From NCBI RefSeq assembly GCF_002288825.1, contig NZ_NSLI01000004.1, forward strand, positions 587,738 through 651,737: DNA of 64,000 nucleotides, in the 5' to 3' direction. The stretch comes from Sphingomonas lenta (GTDB taxonomy: Bacteria; Pseudomonadota; Alphaproteobacteria; Sphingomonadales; Sphingomonadaceae). Positions within the stretch are counted from its first letter, which is position 1. Each line of letters begins with the position of its first letter. Below are positions 44,234 through 55,209 of the stretch, piece after piece. Under the pieces are notes generated by a model. The model saw only the letters and a program-made list of their open reading frames with translations, was not told the origin of the DNA and did not search any database. A program made the translations under genes and the position numbers.

Positions 44234-45190
44234 ATGCGCACTCATAGTCACACGCGATCAAAGCAGAAATCCGACGGCAACGGGCATGTCACTATGCCGG
44301 ACGTCGAGCCGGAAACCGACGAGCCCGACGACATCGAGATGACGACCGCCCCCGCCGAGGATGCGGGCTGTTTCGTGCCTACGTTACCGACTCGGCTGCT
44401 GGACGAAGCGGCGCAGCTCGCCGCTCGCATCAATCCGGTGAATGCGCCTTACACCCAGAACGCGATTCCGGAGGGCGGGCCGATGATATCCGAGCTGGCG
44501 GTGCTGGTCTCGAAATATTGGGGCCGCCGACGGCGAACGTTGACCGTTAGCTTCACCGAGACCACCGCCAACGATCTCAAGCAGCGCATCCTTGGCCACA
44601 TGAACGCCTGGAACATCGGCGTCAGGTTCGCACTGACCAACGGCGTCGGTCAGGTCCGCATCTCGCGCGCCGGTCAGGGCTATTGGTCCTATCTGGGCAC
44701 CGATGTCCTGCTGATCCCGCAAAATCGCCCGACGATGAATCTACAAGGGTTCACGATGAGCATTTCCGAGGCCGAGTTCCGGAGGGTCGTTCGCCACGAG
44801 ACGGGGCACACGCTGGGCTTCCCGCACGAGCATCTGCGCCGCGCTCTCATCGACCGCCTCGATGTCGCCAAGACGATCGCCTACTTCCGCGACACATATG
44901 GCTGGAGCGAAGCGCAGACCCGATCGAACGTGCTGACGCCGTTGGAGGAGAGATCGATCATGGCCTCGGCCGTCACCGACCAGGACTCGGTGATGTGCTA
45001 CCACCTGCCCGGCCGGATCACGAAGAACGGACAGCCCATCCGCGGCGGGCCCGACATCAGCGCTATCGACCGCGCGTTCGCGCGCCGGATCTACCCGACA
45101 GGTTTCTGGCCTTTTTTCGACGAAACGACGACCTGGGACGAGTCGGAGGATGTGAGCCTGGAAGACGCGCTCGCGCTGGCGCAAGCCTGA
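44234..45190 (+). CDS. HExxHxxGxxH zinc metalloprotease (astacin/matrixin-like)
   Basis: 318 aa from ATG 44234 (TAGGGAGG site). HETGHTLGFPH at residues 188-198 is a complete metzincin zinc site with catalytic Glu189; SVMCYHLP further on fits the Met-turn. The domain begins near residue 95 (LTVSFTETTANDLKQRIL) and is preceded by an acidic, probably disordered N-terminal region; no signal peptide is obvious. Similar proteins are secreted or intracellular peptidases of unknown target. A small gene follows after 4 bases and is probably co-translated. Confidence 0.8.
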   Translation: MRTHSHTRSKQKSDGNGHVTMPDVEPETDEPDDIEMTTAPAEDAGCFVPTLPTRLLDEAAQLAARINPVNAPYTQNAIPEGGPMISELAVLVSKYWGRRRRTLTVSFTETTANDLKQRILGHMNAWNIGVRFALTNGVGQVRISRAGQGYWSYLGTDVLLIPQNRPTMNLQGFTMSISEAEFRRVVRHETGHTLGFPHEHLRRALIDRLDVAKTIAYFRDTYGWSEAQTRSNVLTPLEERSIMASAVTDQDSVMCYHLPGRITKNGQPIRGGPDISAIDRAFARRIYPTGFWPFFDETTTWDESEDVSLEDALALAQA

Positions 45191-45194
45191 CCTC

Positions 45195-45500
45195 ATGTCC
45201 CGGCTGATCGATCTTCGCGAGGGTCCGGTCGGGAACAGGCTCGAGCTGGAGCTTGGCGACTTGGTGCTGCTGCCGGGCGCGGGTGCGAAGTTGACGTCGG
45301 GCTCCGCGGTCGAGTTGCTGGGCGTGCACCGCAGCGCCACTCCCTTGGCGGACGGACGCGTCCTCGCACCCGAGGGCGCGCCCGACGTCGTGACCCTGTC
45401 CGCGTTCATGCCTGGGGAGGCGACCGTGCGGCTGATGACGGGCGACCCGTTCGGCGGAGCGGTCTCACGCGAGCTGTTGGTGACGGTGCGGGGAAGGTGA
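45195..45500 (+). CDS. Small beta-rich protein next to the metalloprotease, unknown function
   Basis: 101 aa, starting 4 bases after the protease stop. Reads as a small beta sandwich: LELELGDLVLLPGAGAKLTS, VELLGVHRSATPLADGRVLA, VVTLSAFMPGEATVRLMTGD, ending LLVTVRGR. No signal peptide, no Cys pair. It could be an inhibitor, chaperone or binding module for the protease; this is inferred only from gene order. Confidence 0.6.
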   Translation: MSRLIDLREGPVGNRLELELGDLVLLPGAGAKLTSGSAVELLGVHRSATPLADGRVLAPEGAPDVVTLSAFMPGEATVRLMTGDPFGGAVSRELLVTVRGR

Positions 45501-45804
45501 GTGAAAGGCGCCGGCCGGGACCGCTCGCTCGCGCCGCTCCCCATCCGCGGCGACAGCGACTATGCATGACGCCTCACCTCCGTTGATGCGCGACCGGCGC
45601 TAAGGCCGGCCGAGCCTCCGCATTGCTTCGCGACCGGCTCGCAAGTGCCTTGCGTGCCCCGCTTCGCCTCGCTATGTGCGCGGCCTCGCGAGGGGCTGGG
45701 CGGCGACGTCCGGCTCCCTTCGTGTTCGCGGGCGACCCCCGTTTCATCATCCAATCGCGACCACGCGGCCCGCCGTCTTGGCGGCGCGCTGTAAAGGAAG
45801 AACA
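45501..45804. other. Intergenic region upstream of tuf
   Basis: About 300 bases, GC-rich, with Sphingomonad-type GCGACCGGC/GCCGGTCGC and GGCCGGCCGA motifs and a degenerate GGCGACGTCCGGCTC box related to the dispersed repeat. No clear promoter was found, although tuf must have one because fusA ends in a terminator. Confidence 0.4.
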
Positions 45805-46995
<1,191 letters not shown>

Positions 46996-47017
46996 GCTCT
47001 CTTTTCTAGAGCAAGCG

Positions 47018-47059
47018 CCGCCCGGCGTGCCGAAAGGTGCGTCGGGCGGTTGCCTTTTT
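47018..47059 (+). terminator. rho-independent terminator of tuf
   Basis: Stem CCGCCCGGCGTGCC / GGTGCGTCGGGCGG (with G-U pairs, GAAA loop) followed by TTGCCTTTTT, 22 bases after the stop. Confidence 0.82.
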
Positions 47060-47148
47060 ACGGGGGCACCGTTATGCGGCGCGCCTTCGGTTCGTAACCA
47101 AGATCAAGAGCCGCCAAGCGGCCCGCTCTTTCTCATCGGCAGGGTACA

Positions 47149-47457
47149 ATGGACAGCAACATCCGCATTCGCCTCAAGGCGTTCGATCATCGCGTGCTCG
47201 ACCAAGCCACCGGCGATATCGCCGACACGGCGCGGCGCACCGGCGCGCTCATCCGCGGTCCGATCCCCTTGCCCACCCGCACGGAGAAGTTCACCGTTCT
47301 CCGCGGGCCCCACATCGACAAGAAGTCGCGCGAGCAGTTCGAGGTGCGCACCTACAAGCGCATGCTCGACATCGTGCAGCCGACGCCGCAGACCGTGGAC
47401 GCGCTCATGAAGCTCGACCTCGCCGCGGGCGTTGACGTGGAGATCAAACTCGCCTGA
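47149..47457 (+). CDS. rpsJ: 30S ribosomal protein S10 (NusE)
   Basis: 102 aa. [40 protein letters not shown] and [20 protein letters not shown] are standard. S10 works in the 30S head and as NusE in antitermination with NusB and NusG. Its stop codon lies inside a terminator hairpin, and a 310-base gap with a candidate promoter separates it from rplC, which is unusual because rpsJ and rplC are normally adjacent. Confidence 0.97.
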   Translation: MDSNIRIRLKAFDHRVLDQATGDIADTARRTGALIRGPIPLPTRTEKFTVLRGPHIDKKSREQFEVRTYKRMLDIVQPTPQTVDALMKLDLAAGVDVEIKLA

Positions 47458-47476
47458 GGCGAGTTTGCCTTTTGCC
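47447..47476 (+). terminator. Terminator overlapping the rpsJ stop codon
   Basis: Perfect stem AAACTCGCC / GGCGAGTTT with loop TGA (the stop codon itself is the loop), followed by GCCTTTTGCC. Ribosomes reaching the stop would melt it, so termination may depend on translation. Confidence 0.7.
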
Positions 47477-47490
47477 CCGGCTCAGGGGTT

Positions 47491-47515
47491 CCCAGCAAAG
47501 TGGTACTTTGCTGGG
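47491..47515. repeat. Palindrome CCCAGCAAAGT-GGT-ACTTTGCTGGG
   Basis: Perfect 11-base arms in the rpsJ-rplC gap, nested inside a longer CCCCGGCT...AGCCGGGG pair (about 47475-47530). Sister of 24014-24038 and 19355-19377. Confidence 0.65.
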
Positions 47516-47537
47516 GCCTAAAAGCCGGGGTGGCTTG

Positions 47538-47566
47538 TTGACTATGTCAACGGGCTGGCGTAAGGG
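47538..47566 (+). promoter_or_regulatory. Candidate promoter for rplC operon
   Basis: TTGACT (47538-47543), 17 bases, TAAGGG (47561-47566). The -35 box is part of a small palindrome GTTGACTATGTCAAC. A leader of about 200 bases with GC-rich hairpins follows before rplC. Confidence 0.5.
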
Positions 47567-47768
47567 CCGCGCTCCCGCAGTCGACCCAGTCCTGCGGGGG
47601 TAAAGACATTGAGATACCGCCGGTCTTTCGAGGCCGGGACAGCGTCTCCCGTCTAGTTCTAGCTTCGGCAAAGGACGACCAGCCCGGGACGGGGGCTCGC
47701 TTCGCACATCCGGGCTGACACGCACTTTCAGGATAGGCCTGGACGTGCCTCTGTGAGGAGCACTGATC
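47567..47768 (+). other. Long untranslated leader before rplC
   Basis: About 200 bases with several possible hairpins (GACCGGCGG/CCGCCGGTC-like arms, AGCCCGGGACGGGGG/CCCGGGCT). In E. coli an S10 leader controls this operon by L4 binding; whether this leader is equivalent cannot be told by eye. Confidence 0.35.
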
Positions 47769-48509
47769 ATGCGTACCGGCGTGATCGCGAAGAAGTTGGG
47801 CATGACCCGCCTGTTCCAGGACGACGGCCGCCACGTGCCCGTCACCGTCCTGGCGCTCGAAGGCCTGCAGGTCGTCGCCCGTCGCGAGACTGATCGTGAC
47901 GGCTACACCGCCGTCCAGCTCGGCGCAGGCAGCGCCAAGGCCAAGAACGTCGCCAAGCCGCAGCGCGGCGCCTTCGGCAAGGCCGAGGTCGAGCCCAAGG
48001 CGATCCTGGCCGAGTTCCGGGTGAACGAGGACGGCCTGCTGGACGTGGGCGCCGAGATCTCGGCCGACCATTTCGTCGCGGGCCAGCTCGTCGATATCCA
48101 GGGCCGCACCCAGGGTAAGGGCTTCGCGGGCGCCATGAAGCGCTGGGGCTTCGGCGGTCTGCGCGCCACGCACGGCGTGTCGGTCAGCCACCGTAGCCAC
48201 GGCTCGACGGGTAACCGCCAGGACCCGGGCCGCGTCTTCAAGAACAAGAAGATGGCCGGCCACATGGGCGACAAGAACCGCACGCAGCAGAACCTCGAGG
48301 TCGTCTCCACGGACGCCGAGCGCGGCCTGATCTTCGTCAAGGGCTCGGTGCCCGGATCGAAGGGCGGCTGGCTGCTCGTCAAGGACGCCGTCAAGGTGAA
48401 GCGCCCCGACGCCGCTCCGTACCCCGCCGGCCTGCGCGCCGCGAACAACAACATCGCCGACGCGACCCCCGCGGTCGAGACGCCGGCCGCTGACGGCCAG
48501 GAGGGCTGA
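47769..48509 (+). CDS. rplC: 50S ribosomal protein L3
   Basis: 246 aa from ATG 47769 (GAGGAG site). [40 protein letters not shown] and [20 protein letters not shown] mark it; the last includes the conserved Gln that is methylated by PrmB. C-terminus slightly extended by an Ala/Pro-rich tail. L3 initiates 50S assembly. First gene of the long ribosomal protein operon here. Confidence 0.97.
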   Translation: MRTGVIAKKLGMTRLFQDDGRHVPVTVLALEGLQVVARRETDRDGYTAVQLGAGSAKAKNVAKPQRGAFGKAEVEPKAILAEFRVNEDGLLDVGAEISADHFVAGQLVDIQGRTQGKGFAGAMKRWGFGGLRATHGVSVSHRSHGSTGNRQDPGRVFKNKKMAGHMGDKNRTQQNLEVVSTDAERGLIFVKGSVPGSKGGWLLVKDAVKVKRPDAAPYPAGLRAANNNIADATPAVETPAADGQEG

Positions 48510-48511
48510 AC

Positions 48512-49126
48512 GTGCAAGTAAAGGTACAGTCCTTCGCCGGCGCTGACGCCGCGGAGATCGAGCTCAACGACGAGGTCTTCGGCCTCGAGCCGCGCGCCGA
48601 CATCCTGCACCGCGTCGTGACCTGGCAGCTCGAGAAGCGCCGCGCCACCGCGCGCGGCACCCGCGAGCGTTCGGACGTGGCGCGCACCGGCAAGAAGTTC
48701 GGTCGTCAGAAGGGCGGCGGCACGGCGCGTCACGGCGACCGCAAGGCCCCGATCTTCATCGGCGGCGGCAAGGCGCACGGCGCCCGCGTCCGCGACTTCA
48801 ACCCGTCGCTCAACAAGAAGGTCCGCCAGCTCGGCCTCAAGATGGCGCTCAGCAGCCATGCCAAGGCGGGCTCGCTGATCGTGCTGGATAGCTTCCAGGT
48901 CGCCAAGACCAAGGAGCTGAAGGGCCATTTCGAGACGCTGAACACCGGCAAGCGCACGCTGGTCATCGACGGCGAGGCGGGCGAGGGCTTCCGCGCCGGC
49001 CGCAACCTGCCGGGCGTGGACCTGCTGCCGGCGGTGGGCGCCAACGTGTACGACATCATCAAGGCCGACACGCTGGTGCTGACCCGCGCGGCCGTCGAGA
49101 AGCTGGAGGCCCGCTTCAATGGCTAA
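48512..49126 (+). CDS. rplD: 50S ribosomal protein L4
   Basis: 204 aa from GTG 48512, 2 bases after rpl[21 protein letters not shown] and [20 protein letters not shown] form the extended loop reaching the exit tunnel. In enterobacteria L4 also represses its own operon. It overlaps rplW by 8 bases. Confidence 0.97.
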   Translation: MQVKVQSFAGADAAEIELNDEVFGLEPRADILHRVVTWQLEKRRATARGTRERSDVARTGKKFGRQKGGGTARHGDRKAPIFIGGGKAHGARVRDFNPSLNKKVRQLGLKMALSSHAKAGSLIVLDSFQVAKTKELKGHFETLNTGKRTLVIDGEAGEGFRAGRNLPGVDLLPAVGANVYDIIKADTLVLTRAAVEKLEARFNG

Positions 49127-49433
49127 GCAGCAGCAGGGCGCGGTGGACAACCGCCACTACGACGTGATCGTCGCCCCGCACATTACCGAGAAGACGACCC
49201 TGCTCTCCGAGCAGAACGCGGTCGTGTTCAAGGTGGCGAAGGACGCGACCAAGCCGCAGATCAAGGCTGCGGTCGAGGCGCTATTTAACGTCAAGGTCAC
49301 GGGCGTGAACACGATCGTCCAGAAGGGCAAGACCAAGAAGTGGAAGGGCGCTCCTTATCAGCGCTCCGACATGAAAAAGGCGATCGTGACGCTCGGCGAC
49401 GGGCAGTCGATCGACGTGACGACGGGGATCTGA
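49119..49433 (+). CDS. rplW: 50S ribosomal protein L23
   Basis: 104 aa. [40 protein letters not shown] and [18 protein letters not shown] are typical. It lies at the tunnel exit and docks trigger factor and SRP. The first 8 codons carry a Gln-rich start ([11 protein letters not shown]). ATG overlaps the rplD end, indicating coupling. Confidence 0.97.
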   Translation: MAKQQQGAVDNRHYDVIVAPHITEKTTLLSEQNAVVFKVAKDATKPQIKAAVEALFNVKVTGVNTIVQKGKTKKWKGAPYQRSDMKKAIVTLGDGQSIDVTTGI

Positions 49434-49437
49434 GGCG

Positions 49438-50274
49438 ATGGCGCTCAAGAACTACAATCCGACGAGCCCGGGCCAGCGCGGCCTGATCCTCGTCGACCGC
49501 TCGACGCTCTGGAAGGGATCGCCCGTCAAGGCGCTGACCGAGGGCAAGCGCAAGACGGGCGGCCGCAACAACAAGGGCCATGTGACCAGCCGCGGCATCG
49601 CGGGCGGCCACAAGCAGCGCTACCGCTATGTCGACTTCGTCCGGCGCAAGTGGGATGTCGAGGGCACGGTGGAGCGGATCGAATATGATCCCAACCGCAC
49701 CGCGTTTATCGCGCTGGTCCGCTACGCCGACGACGAGCTGTCCTACATCCTGGCGCCGCAGCGCCTGGGCGTGGGCGACAAGATCGTCGCCGGCCGCGTG
49801 ACGGACGTGAAGCCCGGCAACGCGATGCTGATCGGCCAAGTGCCGGTGGGCACCATCGTGCACAATGTCGAGATGAAGCCTAACAAGGGCGGCCAGATCG
49901 CGCGTTCGGCGGGCACCTATGTGCAGGTCGTGGGCCGCGACCGCGGCATGGTGATCGTCCGGCTGAAGTCGGGCGAGCAGCGCTACATCAACGGCGAGTG
50001 CATGGCGACCGTCGGCGCGGTGTCCAACCCGGACAACCAGAACCAGAACCTGGGCAAGGCCGGCCGCAACCGCTGGCTGGGCAAGCGTCCGCTGACCCGC
50101 GGCGTCGCCAAGAACCCGGTCGACCACCCGCACGGCGGCGGCGAAGGCCGAACCTCGGGCGGCCGTCACCCGGTCACCCCCTGGGGCAAGCCGACCAAGG
50201 GTGCGCGCACCCGCCACAACAAGGCGACGGACAAGATGATCATCCGTTCGCGCCACGCGAAGAAGAAGGGCTGA
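49438..50274 (+). CDS. rplB: 50S ribosomal protein L2
   Basis: 278 aa, full length. [40 protein letters not shown] and [20 protein letters not shown] (with the conserved His near the peptidyl-transferase centre) identify it. Four bases after rplW. Confidence 0.98.
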   Translation: MALKNYNPTSPGQRGLILVDRSTLWKGSPVKALTEGKRKTGGRNNKGHVTSRGIAGGHKQRYRYVDFVRRKWDVEGTVERIEYDPNRTAFIALVRYADDELSYILAPQRLGVGDKIVAGRVTDVKPGNAMLIGQVPVGTIVHNVEMKPNKGGQIARSAGTYVQVVGRDRGMVIVRLKSGEQRYINGECMATVGAVSNPDNQNQNLGKAGRNRWLGKRPLTRGVAKNPVDHPHGGGEGRTSGGRHPVTPWGKPTKGARTRHNKATDKMIIRSRHAKKKG

Positions 50275-50277
50275 TAG

Positions 50278-50553
50278 ATGCCTCGCTCCGTATGGAAGGG
50301 TCCGTTCGTGGACCTGCATCTGCTGAAGAAGGCCGAGACGGCCCAGGACACCAACGCGCGCGCGCCGATCAAGACCTGGTCGCGCCGCTCGACGATCCTG
50401 CCGCAGTTCGTGGGCCTCACCTTCAACGTCTACAACGGCCGCAAGTTCGTGCCGGTGTCGGTGAACGAGGACATGGTCGGCATGAAGCTGGGTGAGTTCG
50501 CGCCGACGCGCTACTTCCCCGGCCACGCCGCGGACAAGAAGGGCAAGCGCTGA
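50278..50553 (+). CDS. rpsS: 30S ribosomal protein S19
   Basis: 91 aa. [40 protein letters not shown] and [20 protein letters not shown] are the family pattern. S19 sits in the 30S head next to S13. Stop overlaps the rplV start by one base (TGATG). Confidence 0.98.
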   Translation: MPRSVWKGPFVDLHLLKKAETAQDTNARAPIKTWSRRSTILPQFVGLTFNVYNGRKFVPVSVNEDMVGMKLGEFAPTRYFPGHAADKKGKR

Positions 50554-50930
50554 TGAGCAAGCCTGCATCTCCCCGCAAGGTCGGCGACAAGGAAGCGCTG
50601 TCGGTCGGCACGCAGATCCGCGGCTCGGCGCAGAAGCTGAACCTCGTCGCTGGCCTCATCCGCGGCCGCAAGGCCGGCGAAGCGATGAACATCCTGGCCT
50701 TCTCGAAGAAGGCCATGGCCGTGGACGCGCGCAAGGTGCTCGCCTCCGCGATCGCCAACGCCGAGAACAACCACAATCTTGACGTCGACGCGCTGGTCGT
50801 CGCCGAAGCGAGCGTGGGCAAGTCGATCACCATGAAGCGGTTCGCCACGCGCGGCCGCGGCAAGTCCACCCGCATCCTGAAGCCGTTCTCGCGTCTTCGG
50901 ATCGTCGTGCGCGAGCAGGAAGAAGCCTAA
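50553..50930 (+). CDS. rplV: 50S ribosomal protein L22
   Basis: 125 aa. [40 protein letters not shown] and the C-terminal beta hairpin [20 protein letters not shown] that lines the exit tunnel are all intact. Overlaps rpsS and rpsC by one base each (TGATG, TAATG), so translation is tightly coupled. Confidence 0.98.
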   Translation: MSKPASPRKVGDKEALSVGTQIRGSAQKLNLVAGLIRGRKAGEAMNILAFSKKAMAVDARKVLASAIANAENNHNLDVDALVVAEASVGKSITMKRFATRGRGKSTRILKPFSRLRIVVREQEEA

Positions 50931-51643
50931 TGGGTCAGAAGAGCAACCCGATCGGTCTGCGCCTGCAGATCAACCGCACCTGGGACAGCCGCTGGTTCGC
51001 GGAAGGCCATGATTACGGCCGTCTGCTGCTGGAGGATCTCAAGATCCGCCGCTACATCATGGACACGCTGAAGCAGGCCGCGATCTCCAAGGTCGTGATC
51101 GAGCGTCCGGCCAAGCTGTGCCGCATCTCCATCTATGCCGCGCGCCCAGGCGTGATCATCGGCAAGAAGGGCGCGGACATCGAGAAGCTGCGCAAGAAGC
51201 TGGGCTCGATGACGGCGTCCGACGTGTCGCTGAACATCGTCGAGATCCGCAAGCCGGAGGTCGATTCCAAGCTCGTGGCGCAGGGCGTCGCCGACCAGCT
51301 GGAGCGCCGCATCGCGTTCCGCCGCGCCATGAAGCGCGCGGTGCAGTCGGCGCTGCGGCTCGGCGCCGAAGGCATCCGCATCACCTGCGGCGGCCGCCTG
51401 GGCGGCGCGGAGATCGCGCGCACCGAGTGGTACCGCGAGGGCCGCGTGCCGCTGCACACGCTGCGCGCGAACGTCGACTACGCCGAGGCCGAGGCCCACA
51501 CCGCTTATGGCGTGTGCGGCGTTAAGGTCTGGATCTTCAAGGGTGAGATCCTGGGCCACGACCCGACGGCGACCGACCGGCTCATGATGGAGGCTCAGAC
51601 CTCCGGCGTGCGCCCGGCGCGCGACGACGACCGCCGGCGCTGA
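50930..51643 (+). CDS. rpsC: 30S ribosomal protein S3
   Basis: 237 aa. [20 protein letters not shown], the KH domain [20 protein letters not shown] and the C-terminal [20 protein letters not shown] are standard. S3 forms part of the mRNA entry channel. Followed by rplP after 12 bases. Confidence 0.98.
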   Translation: MGQKSNPIGLRLQINRTWDSRWFAEGHDYGRLLLEDLKIRRYIMDTLKQAAISKVVIERPAKLCRISIYAARPGVIIGKKGADIEKLRKKLGSMTASDVSLNIVEIRKPEVDSKLVAQGVADQLERRIAFRRAMKRAVQSALRLGAEGIRITCGGRLGGAEIARTEWYREGRVPLHTLRANVDYAEAEAHTAYGVCGVKVWIFKGEILGHDPTATDRLMMEAQTSGVRPARDDDRRR

Positions 51644-51655
51644 GGATAGAAGAAC

Positions 51656-52090
51656 ATGCTGCAACCGAAGCGCACCAAGTTCCGCAAGGCGTTCAAGGGC
51701 CGCATCCACGGCGACGCCAAGGGCGGCACCAGCCTCAACTTCGGGTCCTATGGCCTGAAGGCGATGGAGCCGGACCGCATCACCGCGCGCCAGATCGAGG
51801 CGGCCCGCCGTGCGATCACGCGTCACATAAAGCGCCAGGGGCGTCTGTGGATCCGCGTGTTCCCGGACGTGCCGGTGTCGTCGAAGCCCGCCGAGGTCCG
51901 CATGGGCTCGGGCAAGGGCTCGCCTGAGTTCTGGGCGGCGCGCGTCAAGCCGGGCCGCATCCTGTTCGAGCTCGACGGCGTCGAGGGCCGGCTGGCTGCC
52001 GAGGCGTTCGAGCGCGCGGCGATGAAGCTGCCGATCAAGACGAAGGTCGTCGCCCGCCTGGGCGACACCAGCCACCTGGGAGGCGAGTAA
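51656..52090 (+). CDS. rplP: 50S ribosomal protein L16
   Basis: 144 aa. [40 protein letters not shown] and [21 protein letters not shown]16 organises the A-site region of 23S rRNA; an arginine in the PVSSKPAE loop is hydroxylated in some bacteria. Stop overlaps rpmC by one base (TAATG). Confidence 0.98.
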   Translation: MLQPKRTKFRKAFKGRIHGDAKGGTSLNFGSYGLKAMEPDRITARQIEAARRAITRHIKRQGRLWIRVFPDVPVSSKPAEVRMGSGKGSPEFWAARVKPGRILFELDGVEGRLAAEAFERAAMKLPIKTKVVARLGDTSHLGGE

Positions 52091-52293
52091 TGGCTCGTAT
52101 CGATGACCTGCGCCAGTCGTCCGACGACCAGCTGACCGAGCAGCTCGGCCAGCTCAAGCGCGAGCAGTTCAACCTGCGCTTCCAGGCGGCGACGAGCCAG
52201 CTCGAGAAGCCCAGCCGCGTCCGCGAGGTCCGTCGCGACATCGCGCGCATCAAGACCCTGCAAGCGCAGCGCGCTTCGCAGAACAGCAAGTAA
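52090..52293 (+). CDS. rpmC: 50S ribosomal protein L29
   Basis: 67 aa, a helical hairpin: [20 protein letters not shown] and [20 protein letters not shown]. It lies at the tunnel exit beside L23. ATG overlaps the rplP stop. Confidence 0.97.
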   Translation: MARIDDLRQSSDDQLTEQLGQLKREQFNLRFQAATSQLEKPSRVREVRRDIARIKTLQAQRASQNSK

Positions 52294-52304
52294 GGACGGG
52301 ACAC

Positions 52305-52577
52305 ATGCCGAAGCGCGTGCTGACCGGGGTGATCGTCTCGGACAAGACCGACAAGACGGTCGTGGTGAACGTGGAGCGCAAGGTGAAGCACCCGCTCTAC
52401 GGTAAGATCATCCGCCGGTCGAAGAAGTACCACGCCCATGACGAGGCGAATGAGTTCAAGGCGGGCGAGACGGTGCGGATCGAGGAGACCGCCCCCATTT
52501 CGAAGCTGAAGACCTGGCGCGTCATCGACCGCGTCGGCGCGCAGGCCGCGCCGGAGCGGGTGGATGTGGACGCCTAA
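52305..52577 (+). CDS. rpsQ: 30S ribosomal protein S17
   Basis: 90 aa. [40 protein letters not shown] and [20 protein letters not shown]: an OB-fold 16S rRNA binder. A 90-base gap with GTAGAAGGAAC before the next start separates it from rplN. Confidence 0.98.
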   Translation: MPKRVLTGVIVSDKTDKTVVVNVERKVKHPLYGKIIRRSKKYHAHDEANEFKAGETVRIEETAPISKLKTWRVIDRVGAQAAPERVDVDA

Positions 52578-52667
52578 ACACCGCGCCTCTGCGGTCGCGG
52601 GGGCGGGACAGAGTAGCAGTCGGGGCTGGGTCGGTATCCACCCCAAGGTAGAAGGAACTGGTTCGAT

Positions 52668-53036
52668 ATGATCCAGATGCAGTCCAATCTGGACGTCGCC
52701 GACAATAGCGGCGCCAAGCGGGTGCAGTGCATCAAGGTGCTGGGCGGCTCCAAGCGCCGCACGGCAGGCGTGGGCGACATCATCGTCGTCTCCATCAAGG
52801 AAGCGCAGCCCCGCGGCCGCGTGAAGAAGGGCGACGTGCACCGCGCGGTGATCGTGCGCACGGCCAAGGACATCCGCCGCGCCGACGGCACCGTGATCCG
52901 CTTCGACTCGAACGCGGCGGTGCTGGTCAACAAGAACGAGGAGCCGATCGGCACCCGCATCTTCGGGCCGGTCGTCCGCGAGCTGCGCGGCAAGGGTCAC
53001 ATGAAGGTGATCAGCCTCGCGCCGGAGGTGCTGTGA
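52668..53036 (+). CDS. rplN: 50S ribosomal protein L14
   Basis: 122 aa. [40 protein letters not shown] and the C-terminal [20 protein letters not shown]14 forms an intersubunit bridge and is the target of RsfS. AAGGAACTGG precedes the ATG. Stop overlaps rplX by one base (TGATG). Confidence 0.98.
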   Translation: MIQMQSNLDVADNSGAKRVQCIKVLGGSKRRTAGVGDIIVVSIKEAQPRGRVKKGDVHRAVIVRTAKDIRRADGTVIRFDSNAAVLVNKNEEPIGTRIFGPVVRELRGKGHMKVISLAPEVL

Positions 53037-53353
53037 TGGCCGCCGCGAAGATCAAGAAGGGCGATCAGGTCATCGTCCTGTCGGGCAAGGACAAGGGCAA
53101 GACGGGCACCGTCACCCAGTCCATGCCCAAGGAGCAGAAGGTGATCGTCGGCGGCGTCAACGTCGCGACCAAGCACCGCAAGCCGAGCCAGGCGGAGCCG
53201 CAGGGCGGTCTGGTCCGCATCGAGGCGCCGCTGCACGTCAGCAAGGTCGCGCACGTGACCGCCGACGGCAAGCCCACCCGCGTCCGCTTCGAGGAGCGCG
53301 ACGGCAAGAAGGTCCGCGTGGCCGTGAAGACGGGGGACGTGATCAATGGCTAA
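53036..53353 (+). CDS. rplX: 50S ribosomal protein L24
   Basis: 105 aa from ATG 53036. KOW motif [20 protein letters not shown] followed by [20 protein letters not shown]. An early assembly initiator. It overlaps rplN by one base and rplE by eight. Confidence 0.97.
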   Translation: MAAAKIKKGDQVIVLSGKDKGKTGTVTQSMPKEQKVIVGGVNVATKHRKPSQAEPQGGLVRIEAPLHVSKVAHVTADGKPTRVRFEERDGKKVRVAVKTGDVING

Positions 53354-53936
53354 CGGTTATACCCCCCGCCTGAAGGCGATGTACGACGAGCGCATTGCCA
53401 AGGCGATGACCGAGAAGTTCGGGTACAAGAACGCGCTCGAGGTTCCGCGCATCGAGAAGATCGTGCTCAACATGGGCGTGGGCGAGGCGACGCAGGACAA
53501 GAAGCGCGTCGACCAGGCGGCGTCCGAGATGGAGCTGATCGCGGGCCAGAAGCCGGTGATTACCAAGGCCAAGAAGTCGATCGCCCAGTTCAAGCTGCGC
53601 GAGGGCATGCCGATCGGCGTCAAGGTGACGCTGCGTCGCGAGCGCATGTACGAGTTCCTGGACCGCTTCATCACCATCGCGCTGCCGCGCGTGCGCGACT
53701 TCCGGGGCCTCAACCCCAAGAGCTTCGACGGCCGGGGCAACTACGCCTGCGGCCTGAAGGAGCAGATCGTATTCCCCGAGATCAACTATGACCGCATCGA
53801 CAAGGTGCGGGGCATGGACGTGATCGTGACCACGACGGCGAAGACCGACGACGAGGCGCGCGAGCTCCTCCGCCTGTTCGGCTTCCCGTTCCCGCAAGAC
53901 CAGGGTGCTGCCGAGCCGCAGCGCCAGGCGGCCTGA
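53346..53936 (+). CDS. rplE: 50S ribosomal protein L5
   Basis: 196 aa. [40 protein letters not shown] and [20 protein letters not shown] identify it. It holds 5S rRNA and touches S13. The C-terminus has about 12 extra residues ([11 protein letters not shown]). Confidence 0.98.
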   Translation: MANGYTPRLKAMYDERIAKAMTEKFGYKNALEVPRIEKIVLNMGVGEATQDKKRVDQAASEMELIAGQKPVITKAKKSIAQFKLREGMPIGVKVTLRRERMYEFLDRFITIALPRVRDFRGLNPKSFDGRGNYACGLKEQIVFPEINYDRIDKVRGMDVIVTTTAKTDDEARELLRLFGFPFPQDQGAAEPQRQAA

Positions 53937-53962
53937 GCCGCTAAGGAAGAGAGCTTAAGTCC

Positions 53963-54268
53963 ATGGCGAAACTGAGTTCCATCAACAAGAACGAGCGGCG
54001 CAAGAAGCTCGTGAAGCAGTATGCGGGCAAGTACGCGAAGCTGAAGGCGATCGCGAACGACCAGTCGGTCGACGAAGGCGAGCGCCTGATCGCGCGGCTC
54101 AAGATGGCCGAGCTGCCGCGCAACGCGAACCCGACGCGCATCCGCAACCGTTGCGAGATCACGGGCCGCCCGCGCGCCTACTACCGCAAGTTCCGCATCG
54201 CCCGCGTGATGCTGCGCGATCTGGCCAACAAGGGCCTGATCCCTGGCGTCACCAAGTCGAGCTGGTAA
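53963..54268 (+). CDS. rpsN: 30S ribosomal protein S14
   Basis: 101 aa, the long zinc-free form: [60 protein letters not shown]. The CXXC pairs of the zinc form are absent (single Cys in [10 protein letters not shown]). It sits in the 30S head. Confidence 0.98.
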   Translation: MAKLSSINKNERRKKLVKQYAGKYAKLKAIANDQSVDEGERLIARLKMAELPRNANPTRIRNRCEITGRPRAYYRKFRIARVMLRDLANKGLIPGVTKSSW

Positions 54269-54280
54269 GGACCGTATCAC

Positions 54281-54676
54281 ATGGCAGTGACCGATCCCCT
54301 GGGTGACCTGCTCACCCGCATCCGCAACGGCCAGCGCGCGCGCAAGGACTCCGTGCTCACGCCCGCGTCTAAGCTGCGCGCCCGCGTGCTCGACGTGCTC
54401 CAGCGCGAGGGCTACATCCGCGGCTATTCCGAAGAGCAGATGGGCCCGATCGCGGGCATCCGTATCGAACTCAAGTATTTCGAGGGCCAGCCCGCGATCA
54501 AGCACGTGGCGCGCGTCTCGAAGCCGGGCCGCCGCATCTACTCGGGCAGCCAGGAGCTGCCGCGCGTGCGCAACGGTCTGGGCATCACCATCGTATCGAC
54601 GCCCCGCGGCGTTCTGTCCGACGCCGAGGCGCGCGAGCAGAATGTCGGCGGCGAAGTGCTGGCGGAGGTGTTCTGA
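54281..54676 (+). CDS. rpsH: 30S ribosomal protein S8
   Basis: 131 aa. [40 protein letters not shown] and the C-terminal [20 protein letters not shown]. In E. coli S8 represses the spc operon by binding near rplE; no such site was identified here. Overlaps rplF by one base (TGATG). Confidence 0.98.
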   Translation: MAVTDPLGDLLTRIRNGQRARKDSVLTPASKLRARVLDVLQREGYIRGYSEEQMGPIAGIRIELKYFEGQPAIKHVARVSKPGRRIYSGSQELPRVRNGLGITIVSTPRGVLSDAEAREQNVGGEVLAEVF

Positions 54677-55209
54677 TGAGCCGCATCGGTAAGAAGGCGG
54701 TCCCGATCCCCGCGGGGGTGACGGCCAACATCGCCGGCGGCGAGCTGAGCGTGAAGGGTCCCAAGGGCACCCTGTCGCTGCGGCTGGCCGACGAGATCCG
54801 CTACGAGATCGCCGACAACGCGGTCTCGGTGGCGCCGGTCAACGACACCAAGCGCGCGCGCTCCTTCTGGGGCATGCAGCGCACGCTGGTGCAGAACCTG
54901 ATGACCGGCGTGACGCAGGGTTTCACCAAGAAGCTGCTGATCACCGGCGTCGGCTATCGCGCCGCGGCGCAGGGCCGCACGTTGCGCCTGCAGCTCGGCT
55001 ACAGCCACGACGTCAACATCGACGTGCCGGAAGGCATCGACGTGAAGACGCCGGACGCCACCACCGTCGAGATCAGCGGCGCCGACAAGCAGCGCGTCGG
55101 CCAGCTGGCCGCCGAGATCCGCCGCTGGCGCAAGCCCGAGCCGTACAAGGGCAAGGGCATCAAGTACGACGGCGAGTTCATCTTCCGTAAGGAAGGAAAG
55201 AAGAAGTGA
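54676..55209 (+). CDS. rplF: 50S ribosomal protein L6
   Basis: 177 aa. [40 protein letters not shown] and [21 protein letters not shown]6 lies near the sarcin-ricin loop. Overlaps rplR by four bases (GTGA). Confidence 0.98.
   Translation: MSRIGKKAVPIPAGVTANIAGGELSVKGPKGTLSLRLADEIRYEIADNAVSVAPVNDTKRARSFWGMQRTLVQNLMTGVTQGFTKKLLITGVGYRAAAQGRTLRLQLGYSHDVNIDVPEGIDVKTPDATTVEISGADKQRVGQLAAEIRRWRKPEPYKGKGIKYDGEFIFRKEGKKK

Noticed and set aside
47037..47435. Arg/His-rich frame overlapping rpsJ
   Set aside because: Shadow frame of rpsJ extended through the tuf terminator.
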